DNA from: Sapria himalayana
Taxonomy: Eukaryota > Streptophyta > Magnoliopsida > Malpighiales > Rafflesiaceae
Length of the DNA stretch: 64,000 nucleotides
Assembly: GCA_029783825.1 (NCBI GenBank)
Contig: JAREIK010000803.1
Location: 1 to 64,000 of the forward strand
Direction: 5' to 3'
Part shown: piece by piece, positions 34,859-45,689 of the stretch
Numbering within the stretch: position 1 is the first letter of the stretch
How the letters are laid out: the number at the start of each line of letters is the position of its first letter
Translations under genes and position numbers: made by a program
Notes under the pieces: generated by a model
Told to the model about the DNA's origin: nothing
The model's database searches: none
The model's input: only the letters and a program-made list of their open reading frames with translations

Positions 34859-35929
34859 TAAAAATAAATTAAAAAAATTAAATAATTAAATATTGGCTAA
34901 GGAAATTGCGTCGCTATGTATATATATATATATGATTTGGAACAACTAATATATCAGATGCTCCCAAACAATATAGCATAAAAAACATACAAATTATATT
35001 AAATCACAATAATATGCATAAATAAAAAATCAAAATTCATAAAACAAAAATTACTTATTATATTATCTACAATGTTGTAACCAATTAGTATCACAAAATT
35101 TCAAAAATATTCTACTTTCTTTCTTATTTAATGGAAATACAAATTCAGAAATCCTCATTAGAACCTCCCAATAATAGATAAAACTCAACAAGCAATTCAC
35201 ATTCATTTTGTATCATATGTATTAATATTTCAAGAACAAGAGAATCAAAATAAAATATGTTTAAAAATAAAGAATATAAATAATTCTGGTTTTTAGGGTT
35301 CAAATAACAAACTCACTTACAATAATTTTTAAGCAATCATTATTAATTAATTTTATCATCTTTTTTCTTATTTTCTAAATTATTCATCATTTTCATTACA
35401 CATCTATACAAATCACCAGTACGCTAGACACGACTTTTATTTTTAATAAAATAATCATTAGTACAAGATATATTCAACTATACTTAAAGATTTATTAATA
35501 TAATCTCACCTCATACTAATGATTTGTATCACCCTTTTGAATTCTAGTCATTTCTATTGTACCCTTCACAAATATCTTTGAATTATTATTCATTATCTTA
35601 TGAATGCATTTCATAAAAGCTCAATTTTATACATAAACAATCAATAAAGTGAAGCGAAAAAGATTGAATATTTTAAGTAATAGTCAAGTGTGTTCCAGAA
35701 TAAAAATATATATTTAGTGTTGGACATTTTTTTAAAAAAATTATCCAAAAAAAATATAATTGGAAAATAATTAAGAAATGTTATCTAACCTTTTTATATT
35801 TCAAAAATAAAAACCCAAATATACTCTTACTCATCTACATCATGTAAAAAACAAAAAATTTAAAAATAAAAAAAACAAACATATTAATACACATATCTAT
35901 ATACATATATAAATACTTATAGATACATA

Positions 35930-35964
35930 CATACACACATATATATATATATATATATATTTAT

Positions 35965-35998
<34 letters not shown>

Positions 35999-36025
35999 TC
36001 ACACACACACACACACACACACACA
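35930..36025. repeat. (AT)n and (CA)n microsatellites
   Basis: Two TATATA runs (35,938-35,961 and 35,977-35,998) separated by ATACATACATA, then (CA)n at 36,001-36,024. Confidence 0.9.
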
Positions 36026-37316
36026 ATATGTTTATACATACAAACATATATACAATATATACATATTAACACATACATATTATACATTTATACATGTATA
36101 CAAGATATACATTTACACTTTTATACATTTACACATTTATACATTTACACATATTAATACGTACAAGCATATTGTATATGCTTTTGTTTTCAAAAATAGT
36201 ATATTCAAAAAAACTATTTTTGACTTTTGTTAAATATTAAAATATATTACCTAATCTAATAGATAAATATATTTTAAAATTATTTTTTAATCACAAGCTT
36301 AGGCAACATGAGAAAAAAAATTATTATTCATATATATTTTTAAGAACACCAACATATAGATATTTTTTATTTTGAGCATTGATTCTTAATTATTTTCATA
36401 TTACAACCCTTTTACATAATTTTCCCTATTATTTTCTATATTATTATTTTACTAATAAATTATCTACCTAATCAAAATAAGTAAATATATTTCTCAAATT
36501 TTCTTAATCACAAATTGAGTCAACTATCAACATTAAAAAATAAGTGTACATTATATTCTCAAGAATCTAAACACTTCCAATTGTTTAGCAAATCATCTAA
36601 TCATGTTAACTAGTTGTAATCAAATTTACACTTATAGCAATTAGAAAATAACTTTTGTTTATGTATTCTTCATATTAAAGACATTTACAACATTCTATAG
36701 CACCTAATCAACATAATATAATACAAAAGCCTAACACAAATTTTACAATTTCAATTCCAATATTTTTTATCTGTGATATTATAAAATTCTCATAATTAAT
36801 TTGCAAATATTCTAGATGAAATTAGCATAAAAAATAAAAAACACAAATTTCATTTGCATCATTATATAGCTTAATAATAATCTAAAATACCATAAAACAT
36901 ATTTTATTCTTTCATTGTTATAATTATTTTTAAATCTAAATAAAAATTTGTAATTGTAGGAATACAAATATCAGTTGAGTGCATAAATATAATAAAATAT
37001 TTATTTTAGATACATCACATGAAGTAATTATCATTTTATATTTTTGTTAATTCATTCAACCGACACAATTAAATATTTATTTCTCACTCAATCAAATAAT
37101 TTTACATCAATTTTTTAATTAATACTATTTTTTTAGATTAATATTTTTTACCTCATGAAAACTTGGATAAATAATCAAATTAAAATAAAAATACTAATAT
37201 ATTCAACTATTAATTAATATATATGATGTTTTACTAAATTTTCAACAATTATTCAATATAATTGAATTTGATCAATTTTAAAGGAACCCTTTTAGATTTG
37301 AAGTACAAAATAATTA

Positions 37317-37320
37317 CTAC

Positions 37321-37362
<42 letters not shown>
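37317..37362. repeat. (ATT)n microsatellite
   Basis: About 14 consecutive TTA/ATT triplets in AT-rich DNA. Confidence 0.9.
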
Positions 37363-38019
37363 GTTCTTCATTAATTACCAATTTCACTAGATGTGCATGT
37401 AACACTCATCTTATTATAATTTTCAATAGCATATTTATTTTTCTAAGATTCAATGAAATTTTCATGTATAATGTCCATTTCATATATTAATTTTTTTATT
37501 TTTATTTTTTTTAAAAACCACGTATACAAACAATTATTCTTTACATTTTAAATGTCATGACATTTTTAAATTATCACAAATATATTTATCATTATATTTC
37601 TATATTAGTTGTTTTATTACAAAAATACACAAAATCAAATCATCATTGATTAAGGATACAAATATTTTTCTATGTATGATCCTTCCTTTTGTTTATTTTA
37701 TATTTTACTTAACTTACATCTTCAATTTTTTTTTATAAAATGCTAGTTCACTATCTTTAAATCTGCTAGTACACAAGCTTTTTTATGTTATGAATTTTGA
37801 TAGTCCTCACTAATATTTTCTTTTGACATAATCAATAAGACATCAATAAATTTTATTGAATAGATCTATAAGATGGAATGAGATGACAAACCCCAACACA
37901 ATCCTAGTATTAGGTAGAAGTGATCCCTAACTAGACATGACTCAAACCCTAGCTAGCCAAGGTGAAATACAGGCAAGCTGGCATAGGCTAACTGCTAGCC
38001 TTGTCTTGGACCATTCCGA

Positions 38020-38164
38020 CCCAATCAAGCATAAATCCGTTGCAAATTTTTATTTTAATGAAAAAATATAAATCCCTTACTATTCCCTAGCTAATCCCTT
38101 GCAATTTAGCTAGGGATTGATCCCTAGCTAAAATTCCCTAGATAAATCAATATTTCTTGTAGTG
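38020..38164 (-). repeat. CACTA 5'-type terminal region of D
   Basis: On the minus strand it reads CACTACAAGAAATATTGATT, TTTTAGCTAGGGATCAATCC, CTAGCTAAATTGCAAGGGAT and TAGCTAGGGAATAGTAAGGG, then fades. It matches the first 100 or so bases of E. The base triplet outside is GTT (38,165-38,167); the partner duplication at the other end of D is not identified. Confidence 0.75.
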
Positions 38165-38474
38165 GTTATAGTTTTTACTCACTTGATTCTACTTGGAAAA
38201 TCACTCTATTTGATACATATAAAAAAATAAAACGAACACACCCCACATGTTGCACACACCACCATGGCTACATCAAACATACACATGGTCCACATCCAAT
38301 ACATCAAGCACACATACATGTTCACTGAACCACACACACTTTGTGCACTTCCATGCAGTTATGCACCATTGTTGTGCATCTACGGGACCACATCTCATGG
38401 CATACTTTCCCACTAGACCATGCACCCACCAACATAATATGCTTGGAAAATAAATCAAACACTAATAAGAACTT

Positions 38475-38747
38475 TAAAAAGATCTTTTGTAGCATCTTCT
38501 ACAATCTCGAGCCACTTGATCCAATTGATACTTTCTCCATTAGTGAACTGGCCTATCAACATTACATGCATTAATGACTACCTTAGTTGATATTGATTGA
38601 ACTTTATATAAGATTTGAGTTACTATAAATATGCTTCTTCAATGATCCATTGTGCATGAACTCATAAACAAGCATACTGCCTCCCTGTTGACAATATCCA
38701 ATGAATTGCACTAAGTTTTTGTGATGTATTCTTGAAAGTAGAGTCAT
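38475..38747 (-). pseudogene. Leucine-rich-repeat receptor-like kinase fragment (kinase N-lobe)
   Basis: Seen on the minus strand: after a TTATAG acceptor (38,748 and up), the exon reads TLLSRIHHKNLVQFIGYC, then QQGGSMLVYEFMHNGSLKKH. This is the alpha-C to hinge region of plant receptor-like kinases (the H-H-N-L-V and L-V-Y-E-F-M-N-G-L pattern). About 90 bp further on, 38,531-38,475 reads INWIKWLEIVEDATKDL, the next conserved stretch. The gap between them contains stops, either a damaged insert or an intron. The Lys-containing loop, HRD and DFG motifs are absent, so this is a small dead piece. Confidence 0.8.
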
Positions 38748-38751
38748 CTAT

Positions 38752-39420
38752 AAGAGATGCAAAAATAGTTCAAACAACAATTAGCAGCTACAATTTTTCA
38801 ATAAGAACAAAGAAGACATTTTAGCATTGTGCATTGACTTAGTAGTTATCATAGATTAAAAAAAATATAATGCTTGATTATGCTTTTTTTTTGTTGAGAT
38901 ATGTTTCTAGTGTGCATATAGTTTAGTCAATGAGCTACTCATAGTGTTCGGGGTGCTCCAATCTCATAGTTAATATATATTCATGCTTCATGGTTAATAT
39001 AGTTGAATTATTTCTTTTTTACTTTCTAACGTGATATCAAAGACCCTGACCACTAGAACTTTAAGAAAAATCAAAAAAAAATTCTTAGACAAAGAAACAA
39101 TGAAATATTAGTTGGGGAGGCATTATTCAGCTTGTTGTTCAACCATAAAAGAGACTAAGGGTGAAAACTATAAAAAATATAAGAATTATCCAAGATATAA
39201 ACTTATTCCATGGAAGACTTGCTTAGAAAAGTGTTATAAAATATGAGAGAAAAAACAATCATATTTCATATCCTATTTTTATCATTTGTTATAAATTAAA
39301 GTTGAATGATACATAAACATGAAGCCCATGAACATATGAGATTCATCCATTATATGCACGAAAATGAATAGAAATAGTACTTTAGTTTCCATAAAACATG
39401 TAAATCATTATAACAATGAT
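38752..39420. other. Stretch between host-gene fragments, nothing recognised
   Basis: AT-rich DNA. The part just above 38,747 would be intron upstream of the kinase exon. No exon is recognised. Confidence 0.4.
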
Positions 39421-40197
39421 TTCTCCATCAGCTAGATTAGGTTGAGGATGTTAGACTTGTTCATCTCCTTGATGCACCATTCATGACCATCTCGTCCAAC
39501 ATAAAATGTTCCTCTTCCAAATGGAACATGATGTCGAGCTCACACTGATCATTAAGAAATCACAATTCAAAAAAACTAAGTTAAATTACTTCACGTGAAG
39601 AATTAAAAGATGAAGTAGATAAGTTCATCATGTTGCTGTTCAACCCTACCACATTCCCAAAATGACGATCCATTTTTCAACCAATAGATGTATGAATTAT
39701 AAAATCACAAGCTAATTTTGCAATATGTATGATTCTACTCACTAATATCATTGCTCATTTAAGAGCAAAAAATAAAAAATAAAAAATAAAAAACAAAAAA
39801 ACAAAACAAATTGATTCAGCTCAACTTGATTTAAAATAACATGCACTTGAAATACATCTTATGTACAATATTATAGATGCGATAGGAGCTTACTTCATCA
39901 TTGTAAACACCAACCATGATAAAAAAAGATGCTTGGTGTCGGTAAACAATTTTGTAATTATGATGCTCCACAAACAAGCACTACAATGAGATCGCAATAC
40001 ATAAACAACTTCAAGTAGTGGAACATGAGCAATACTCGTGGCTGTGAAGAATCTGCATCTATGAGAAATGAAATCAGAAAAGAAGCAGCAAGATGATTAA
40101 AAAATAAAAAATGATCTGCTACTTTGTACAAATGGAGCATTTCCAAAATGATTTCACCTTCTAGGGCATGTCGTTCTCCAATAGCTAGCCATTCATA
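39421..40197 (-). pseudogene. AP-4 complex sigma subunit gene fragment, three exons with introns
   Basis: AP-4 sigma is the small subunit of the AP-4 adaptor that sorts membrane proteins at the trans-Golgi network. Seen, on the minus strand in gene order: exon a (40,197 to about 40,125) reads YEWLAIGERHALEGEIILEM; exon b (39,980-39,894) reads VEHHNYKIVYRHQASFFIMV then G-V-Y-N-D-E, bounded by TTGTAG| and |GTAAGC; exon c (39,544-39,421) reads CELDIMFH...HFMLDEMVMNG, after GATCAG|. The order and the LDEMVMNG segment fit AP-4 sigma better than AP-1/2/3. Missing are the N-terminus and the exon between b and c, and exon c has frame damage and a stop. It was captured from genomic DNA. Confidence 0.85.
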
Positions 40198-40820
40198 GTT
40201 AAATTTATATCATTATATGATATATAATAGTTATTATATTATTAAATTGAACTTACATCATCATAAAAAAATATCATACAGACAAAAGTCTGGCATATCT
40301 TTTTAGTTTGTAAAAATTATAAGGTGGTGATTAATAAAAGGTAAATCAAATTATTCCAATTCAACAATATTTCAAAATTAGTTTAGTTGGTTATAAAGAT
40401 TGTATGCATCAAAAAGAGATCTAGGTAGTGATTATCACTTACAGATAACATGAATAATGTCCCCCCCCCCCCCCCCGCTCACTACTACTATCTCTAGACA
40501 CTAGACGTAGTAGAGCCTATAGTTTTTCTAGCATATTTTTCTACTACTATTTTCGGCATCGAATCATTTTTTCGTAATTTAGATGGACATAGAGTCCGCA
40601 AAAAAATGAATATATATTGAATGGACTAAAGGACGTGGTTTTACAAGTTACATACAGTGAACTTGTCTGCCTTTGTTCATGAAAACTAATGTGGGCTGTG
40701 AGGCAAGATACATGTTATGCCTTGTCATTCTTGCTTTCAAAATAATACCCGGTGCTCCCCTATTCGCATCCTTCAATTTTCCCCATATCTAGTTCAGGAG
40801 TGTTTAATTTCTTTCTACTA
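40198..40820. other. Stretch with poly-C run, otherwise nothing recognised
   Basis: It holds the C16 tract at 40,461-40,476 and the imperfect phrase TAGACACTAGACGTAGTAGA after it. 40,590-40,740 has higher GC and may be upstream DNA of the HD-Zip fragment; no motif is secure. Confidence 0.4.
40461..40476 (+). repeat. Homopolymer C16
   Basis: Sixteen consecutive C on the plus strand in AT-rich DNA. It could be prone to length change or to i-motif/G-quadruplex-like structure; it could also reflect a sequencing or assembly artefact. Confidence 0.9.
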
Positions 40821-41470
40821 TTAAAGAAATTTTCCAGCTCTGATTTCTTTTGTGCTTTCATTTCAATATGCCCATCTATAGCAAAGATAAATGTTTCTAG
40901 TCAAAGAAGCAATAACAACAACAACAACAACAACAACAACAATCATGTTTGCAGAATAGAATACCAATGTTTTTTGATGGATTTGATGAAGAAGGATGTG
41001 TATAAGAAGTAAGCAATTAGAGTGACGAAAAGAAGAGATGACTAACAATAGATCAAGTGAAGGCATTAGAGAAGACCTTTGAAGTGGAGAACAAGCTTGA
41101 ACCAAAGAGGAAAAACAAACTAGCTCATGAACTTGGTTTGTAGCCAAGACAAATTGCTATTTGGTTCCAAAATTGCCATGCTAGGTGGGAAACCAAAAAA
41201 TTAGTTAGAGATTATGGTCCCCTAAAAGCAAATTAAGACTCACTGAAGCTCAATTACGAAGCCCTTAATCATGATCATGAAGCCTTGATAAAATAGATGA
41301 GGGAACTGAACACATAGCTCAATACTGAAAACACAGATGGTGGTAGCTTGTTTAACAAGGGGCAGGGTCTTTTTTTTAGAAATAGACAAGGAGTCGAATA
41401 GTGGATCATTAGATAGTAATTTGAGTGCGATCCTGAACGATGATAACAGTTAGAATCCTGGGATTTCTTT
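40821..41470 (+). pseudogene. HD-Zip class I homeobox transcription factor pseudogene, apparently intronless
   Basis: HD-Zip I proteins bind DNA as dimers through a homeodomain joined to a leucine zipper and act in stress and light responses. Seen in order: KKFSSSDFFCAFISICPS (40,824 on); an Asn run from (CAA)n (40,912-40,941); FFDGFDEEGCV; then DQVKALEKTFEVENKLEPKR (homeodomain helix 1) and [16 protein letters not shown] (helix 3; the usual NRRAR is changed to NCHAR); a leucine-zipper stretch [21 protein letters not shown]; and an acidic tail LDSNLSAILNDDNS. The start codon position is mutated (TTA), a frameshift precedes the homeodomain and at least six stops interrupt it. The helix 3 to zipper stretch runs without an intron. 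Confidence 0.9.
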
Positions 41471-41635
41471 TATTAGGTTGAAAAGCTGTAGCAAATCATA
41501 TATCAAATTATAATAGTCAAGCATGGAATCATGGATTAATACATACTGACAAAGAATGGTGTTGAAGATATGGAAGCACGCATCCTCGCCTCCAGATTAG
41601 TTGTTAACTCCGTCAAACTAGAAGTACTAACTTGA

Positions 41636-41765
41636 AATGCTCACGACCTGGTGCAAAAAAAAAACCTTAGGCGAGTTTTAGGTCTTTATGCTCATGACCT
41701 AGTGAAGCAAAAAAAATCCTAGGTGAGTAGTAGGTTATTATGCTCACGACTTGGTGCATGAAACT
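41636..41765 (+). repeat. Tandem repeat of about 54 bp, 2.4 copies
   Basis: ATGCTCACGACCTGGTGCAA, ATGCTCATGACCTAGTGAAG and ATGCTCACGACTTGGTGCAT start the three units near 41,637, 41,689 and 41,740. The first two carry an A-run and CCTTAGGCGAG / CCTAGGTGAG. Confidence 0.75.
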
Positions 41766-41766
41766 A

Positions 41767-41807
41767 TGTTCATCATAGTTCCTCTTTTTAAAGGAACCAT
41801 GATGAAC
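41767..41807. repeat. Inverted repeat (hairpin) with arms of about 17 bp
   Basis: GTTCATCATAGTTCCT is followed after a short CTTTTTA-type loop by AGGAACCATGATGAAC, its near-perfect reverse complement. It lies at the boundary between the tandem repeat and the CACTA AT-rich block. Confidence 0.75.
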
Positions 41808-42850
41808 ACTGAACACATGTGACTTTTTAGGATTTTATTTATAATTATAAAATAAATAATATATATATATATATATATATATTATGGATATAAATTTTTA
41901 TGAATTCAATATATTTTTATGAATATAATATGAAATAAATTTAGAAGCATAAAATTTAAAATTATTTGATATATTTTATAATTTATAAAAATCCTAAGTT
42001 AACTTAAAATGAGATCATAAAAAGATATATTTATTATTTTAATAAAATGGAATATACAAAGCTAATATTAAAAATCTTATGCAATGGTTTAATTCTTATA
42101 AATTTTAGTAGGGGTAAAAATAAAACATGAATTCAAATCAACTTAGGGTTAGTTTGGTTGTACTTTTCAAATGTGTTAATAAGACAATTATTTTGTGTTT
42201 TTAGGACAAAAAATATCATTAGTAATATTTTAATATTTTTTTTGAAACTCTAAAATAACACTTGAATTGTTCTTTTAATAAGAACTTGGAGATATTTTTT
42301 TATAACACTTGAAGTTTTCTTTTAATAAATCATTTTTTTGTAATTTTAAAAGATTCATATATTCATAAAAATATTTTTTAAGTTTTACTAAAATAAATAT
42401 TAACTAGTTTATTCGTTATTTCAAAAATTTTGTAAACATTTTTTTTATAAGCATACGAATAAAAATTTAGATTTTTATTAATACAAATGATTATGTATGA
42501 TCATTTATTAATTCAAAAAATTTTTAAATTGTTTCTAATTATAGAATTAAATATTTTAAGTTATTATTAATATAGATGTTTAAAAATCTTTATTAATTAA
42601 ATCAAATATAATTTTGTAAATATTTTTAAAATTTTATGATCATATAAATAGTTATTTCATGCATTATTAATATAAATTTTATTTCGTATTTATAATTTTG
42701 TAATTATTTATTAATAATATACTATTTTTATAATTATTTGAGGAGAAGGCATCTTTCAAATGATCCATAATCCATAGACCATGACAAACATTTAATATAA
42801 AAAATTATATCAAATATTAAAACATAATATATATATATATAAAATAATTA
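41780..42850 (+). repeat. AT-rich CACTA subterminal block, copy 3
   Basis: Collinear with 21,690-22,831: TATAAATTTTTATGAATTCA, AGCATAAAATTTAAAATT, ATTTTAGTAGGGGTAAA and CATAGACCATGACAAACATT in the same order. It is followed by subterminal repeats, as in E (reverse). It includes an (AT)n run at 41,861-41,882. Confidence 0.75.
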
Positions 42851-43140
42851 AGTATAGATTAATGATGGAAATATTCGCTAGGCAAATAACTAGGAAAAAT
42901 CTATTGCTAAAACTGTAATCAAATTCTAGATTTTAATAGCTAGAGAAATTCCGTTGCTAAATCCGTCACTAAATCCCAGATTATATTAGCTAGATAAATT
43001 CTGTTACTAAATCTGTCGTTAAATTCTGGATTTTATTGGTTAGGGTAATTCTGTCACTAAATACGTCACTAAATTCTGGATTTTATTAGCTAGGGAAATT
43101 CCATCACTAAATTCATCGCTAAATTCCAGATTTTATTAGC
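42850..43140 (+). repeat. CACTA subterminal repeats of remnant F
   Basis: Four or five units of about 60 bp of the form TAGCTAGGGAAATTCCATCA, CTAAATTCATCGCTAAATTC, then GGATTTTATTAGC, ending at LINE A2. This is the same unit type as 23,130-23,360 (reverse complement). The terminal CACTA is absent. Confidence 0.8.
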
Positions 43141-45671
43141 AACGGGAATAGCATTCGATAAAAGCTTCCACATAAATACATTCATTTTTTGTGGGATTTC
43201 TTTCAACCAGGCTTACTTAAAGGCCCCTTGACTGATTTTTTCTTTTTTTACTATAGTCTTTGCACTTTTAAGTGTGAATTTCCCCTGTGAATTTAGGGTC
43301 TATCTCCATACATTATTTATTAATCGTGCATTACTCTCAACTAATTCTTTTTGTTTAATTATTATGTTCCAATTTCTAGATACTTTTTTAAGATTCCTAC
43401 ATATATTGTTTTCTGAACCATATCTAGCTTTCATATAAGTCGCCCACAGACTATCATTCTGTTTAAGCCTCCACTAGTTCTTACATGCCCATGCCTTGGC
43501 CATATCATTTAATTTAATCTAGCCTAGACATGCTTCCTCCTTTGAGCAGCATATAAGTCTCCAAGCATTTATAAAAACAATTATATCATCCGCATAAGCT
43601 AGGCAGCTTATCTTTGGAGTATGTTAAGGTTGTTTAAAACTGGAGATATTTCCCTCGTTCATTTTCTTTTTTAAACTGGTTATTAGAAATTCTATGTATA
43701 TATTAAATAGTAACGAACATAAAGAATCCCCTTGCTTGAGCCCCCTAACTGGCTTAAATTCACCACCTACCTCCTCATTAATTAAAATTTTAACTCATAC
43801 ACTAGAGATACATCTCTACATTAAATCTATCCAAATTTCTGAAAATCTCATTTTCCTCATCGTGTAGCATAAAATGTCCCATTCTAACCTGTCAAATGCT
43901 TTAGGCAAATCTAACATCATAATCACATTATAACCCCTAACTTTGTCTCCTATTTCTTTCATCAATTTTGCAGTTAAATTGATGTTTTCCATCATTAATC
44001 TATTTTTGATAAATCCTGCTTGTTCTACCGAAATTGTGGAGGGAATTACCCTATTCAGTCTACTCTGTAGGATTTTTGTTAAAATTTTATACACCGAATT
44101 TCATAAGCTTATAGGATGATAATCTTCACTTTTTTTTGGATTTTCCTTCTTAGGTATCAGTATAATATATGAGCTGGCCCATGATTTTGTAATATCTACT
44201 CTTGCAAAGACCCAAGCAATTGTGGCTGTCAGCTCCTTTTTATAATCTTCCAAGTTTGTTGGAAGAAACCATTATTCTATCCGTTTGGACCCGCTGCACT
44301 ATCTTTATTTCCACTAAAGACCACAGATTTTATCTCCTCACTTGGGCATTCTTCCAGTATTTTATTTTGTTCTTCAGATACTCTTCTATTTATTTGTAGT
44401 AGTAAAGATTCATCCCTTTGTTGGCTGTGTCCACAGAGATGACTTTTAAAATAGTCTTCCAAAACTTTTCTAAGTTCACCTTCCTCTTCTATCCACCTGC
44501 CCATGTCATTTATGATACCTTTTATTTCATGTCTTTGAATTTTTAATTTCGCTATTGCATTAAAATACTTGGTGTTTCTGTTCCTTTCTTTAAGCCACTT
44601 TACTTTGGCCCTCTATTTCCAAAACATTTCTTCCATATGCAATAATAACTTTAATTCTGCATTTACTTTATTTAACTTAATTCTAGAGGATTCATCTTAA
44701 TTATTCTCATACTCTATTTTTAATTTACTTACTTTAGATTTGATATCCTGAATATTCTTGTTTATATTTCCAAATCTCTCTCTGTTCCATCTGCCAAGTT
44801 CAAATATCAGCCTACGTAATTTTGTCGCTAGAACCTGCATGGGGTTCCCATTTGTTGGTTTCTGCCAAGAGTTTCCTACTACTTCATCAAACTCTTTATG
44901 CAAGCCCCACATATTTTAAAATTTAAATTTTTTTTTGTTTTCCTCTTTAACTTTAAATCCTAAAAGTAGGGGGTTGTGATCTGAGCATGTTCTGCTCAAA
45001 TGTTTCACTCTCACCCCTCCATAGAAATTCACCCATTTAATGTTATAGAGAAATCAGTCAAGTCTAGACCAGATCGTTCCCCTATTTTTATGGTTATTGC
45101 ACCATGTAAAACTCGGTCCCAAGTACTCAGCTTCCATAAGGTTCATATTATTAGTTACTTCATTGAATTGAGCTATAACTGAGGGGTCAGGTGACTTTCC
45201 CCCTTTTTTGTCCTTAGCATTTCTAATAACATTAAAGTCCCCATTTATAATCCATGAAGTATTTTTATCTGTTATCTTTCTCATTTCCTCCCATAAATCT
45301 TTCTTCTTTTCTTTCGAGTTGCTAGCATACACCACTAATAAAATTGACTCGATGTTATTCTTAAATTTAAAGTTAACGATGTGTTCTGATTCTAAAATTA
45401 TGTTTATAACAATATTCTTTTCCCAAAGCAATCATATCTTACCATTGTTATTAGAGAATGCATTTTCTATCCCTAATTTCTTTTTATATAATTTTAATGA
45501 TTGCTTATTAACCATAGGTTCCGCAATTGTTACTATTCGAATATTATGTATTTTAATTAATTTTTTAATCCTATTTTTCGACAGAGTATTTCCTACTCCT
45601 CTTATGTTCCAATATAAGCTCTTATACATAATTGGGTCTAGCATGTGCTCTAGTTGTGCATCTTGACTCAT
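43141..45671 (-). pseudogene. LINE A2 ORF2: endonuclease and reverse transcriptase (near-intact, several stops)
   Basis: ATG at 45,671. Endonuclease: YWNIRGVGN (about 45,610), AEPMVN, NGDFNVI, FTWCNN, and S-D-H in TCSDHNPLL (about 44,975). One stop at 45,434-45,432 (GKI*LLWEK, where Trp is expected) splits the first 205 or so codons. RT: SGNKDSAAGPNG (44,285), EQAGFIKNRL, DLPKAFDRLEWD (motif A), GLKQGD (motif B), LAYADD (catalytic, near 43,600). Then a plant zf-RVT-like W-L-K-E-I-P-Q-K-M-N-V-F-M-W-K-L-L ends at the break. About ten stops or shifts in all; not functional. Confidence 0.9.
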
Positions 45672-45689
45672 AATACATATTTATATATT

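Larger units (their letters stand above)
34859..38164 (-). mobile_element. CACTA remnant D, right portion with 5'-type terminus
   Basis: It begins with the second TAA and with sequence continuing the broken block (compare 34,861-34,920 with 42,835-42,900: a TTAAATAATTAAATATTGG-like run, then a short subterminal remnant GCTAAGGAAATTGCGTCGCT). It ends TTTCTTGTAGTG at 38,164. Read on the minus strand, the terminus is CACTACAAGAAATATTGATT, followed by AATCCCTAGCTAAATTG and AAGGGATTAGCTA, closely matching E's left end, so D lies in reverse orientation to E. The middle, 34,930-38,000, is AT-rich with no coding signal. Confidence 0.6.
38165..43140 (-). mobile_element. CACTA remnant F carrying three host-gene fragments
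   Basis: Inference: the AT-rich block and subterminal repeats at 41,780-43,140 are the 5' end region of a minus-oriented relative of E, with its terminus lost where LINE A2 begins (about 43,140). Upstream (38,165-41,780) lie fragments of a receptor kinase and AP-4 sigma (minus) and an HD-Zip I gene (plus), unrelated genes packed in 3 kb, as in Pack-type CACTA elements. The other end of F is not seen; D's terminus abuts at 38,164. An alternative is independent insertions. Confidence 0.4.

Noticed and set aside
38247..38574. Overlapping short open frames on both strands (His/Thr-rich)
   Set aside because: The minus-strand kinase reading overlaps part of this region, and the His/Thr-rich frames come from CACA-rich DNA.
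42900..43140. A new 60-bp satellite
   Set aside because: The units match the CACTA subterminal repeats at 23,130-23,360 in reverse complement, so they are transposon ends.
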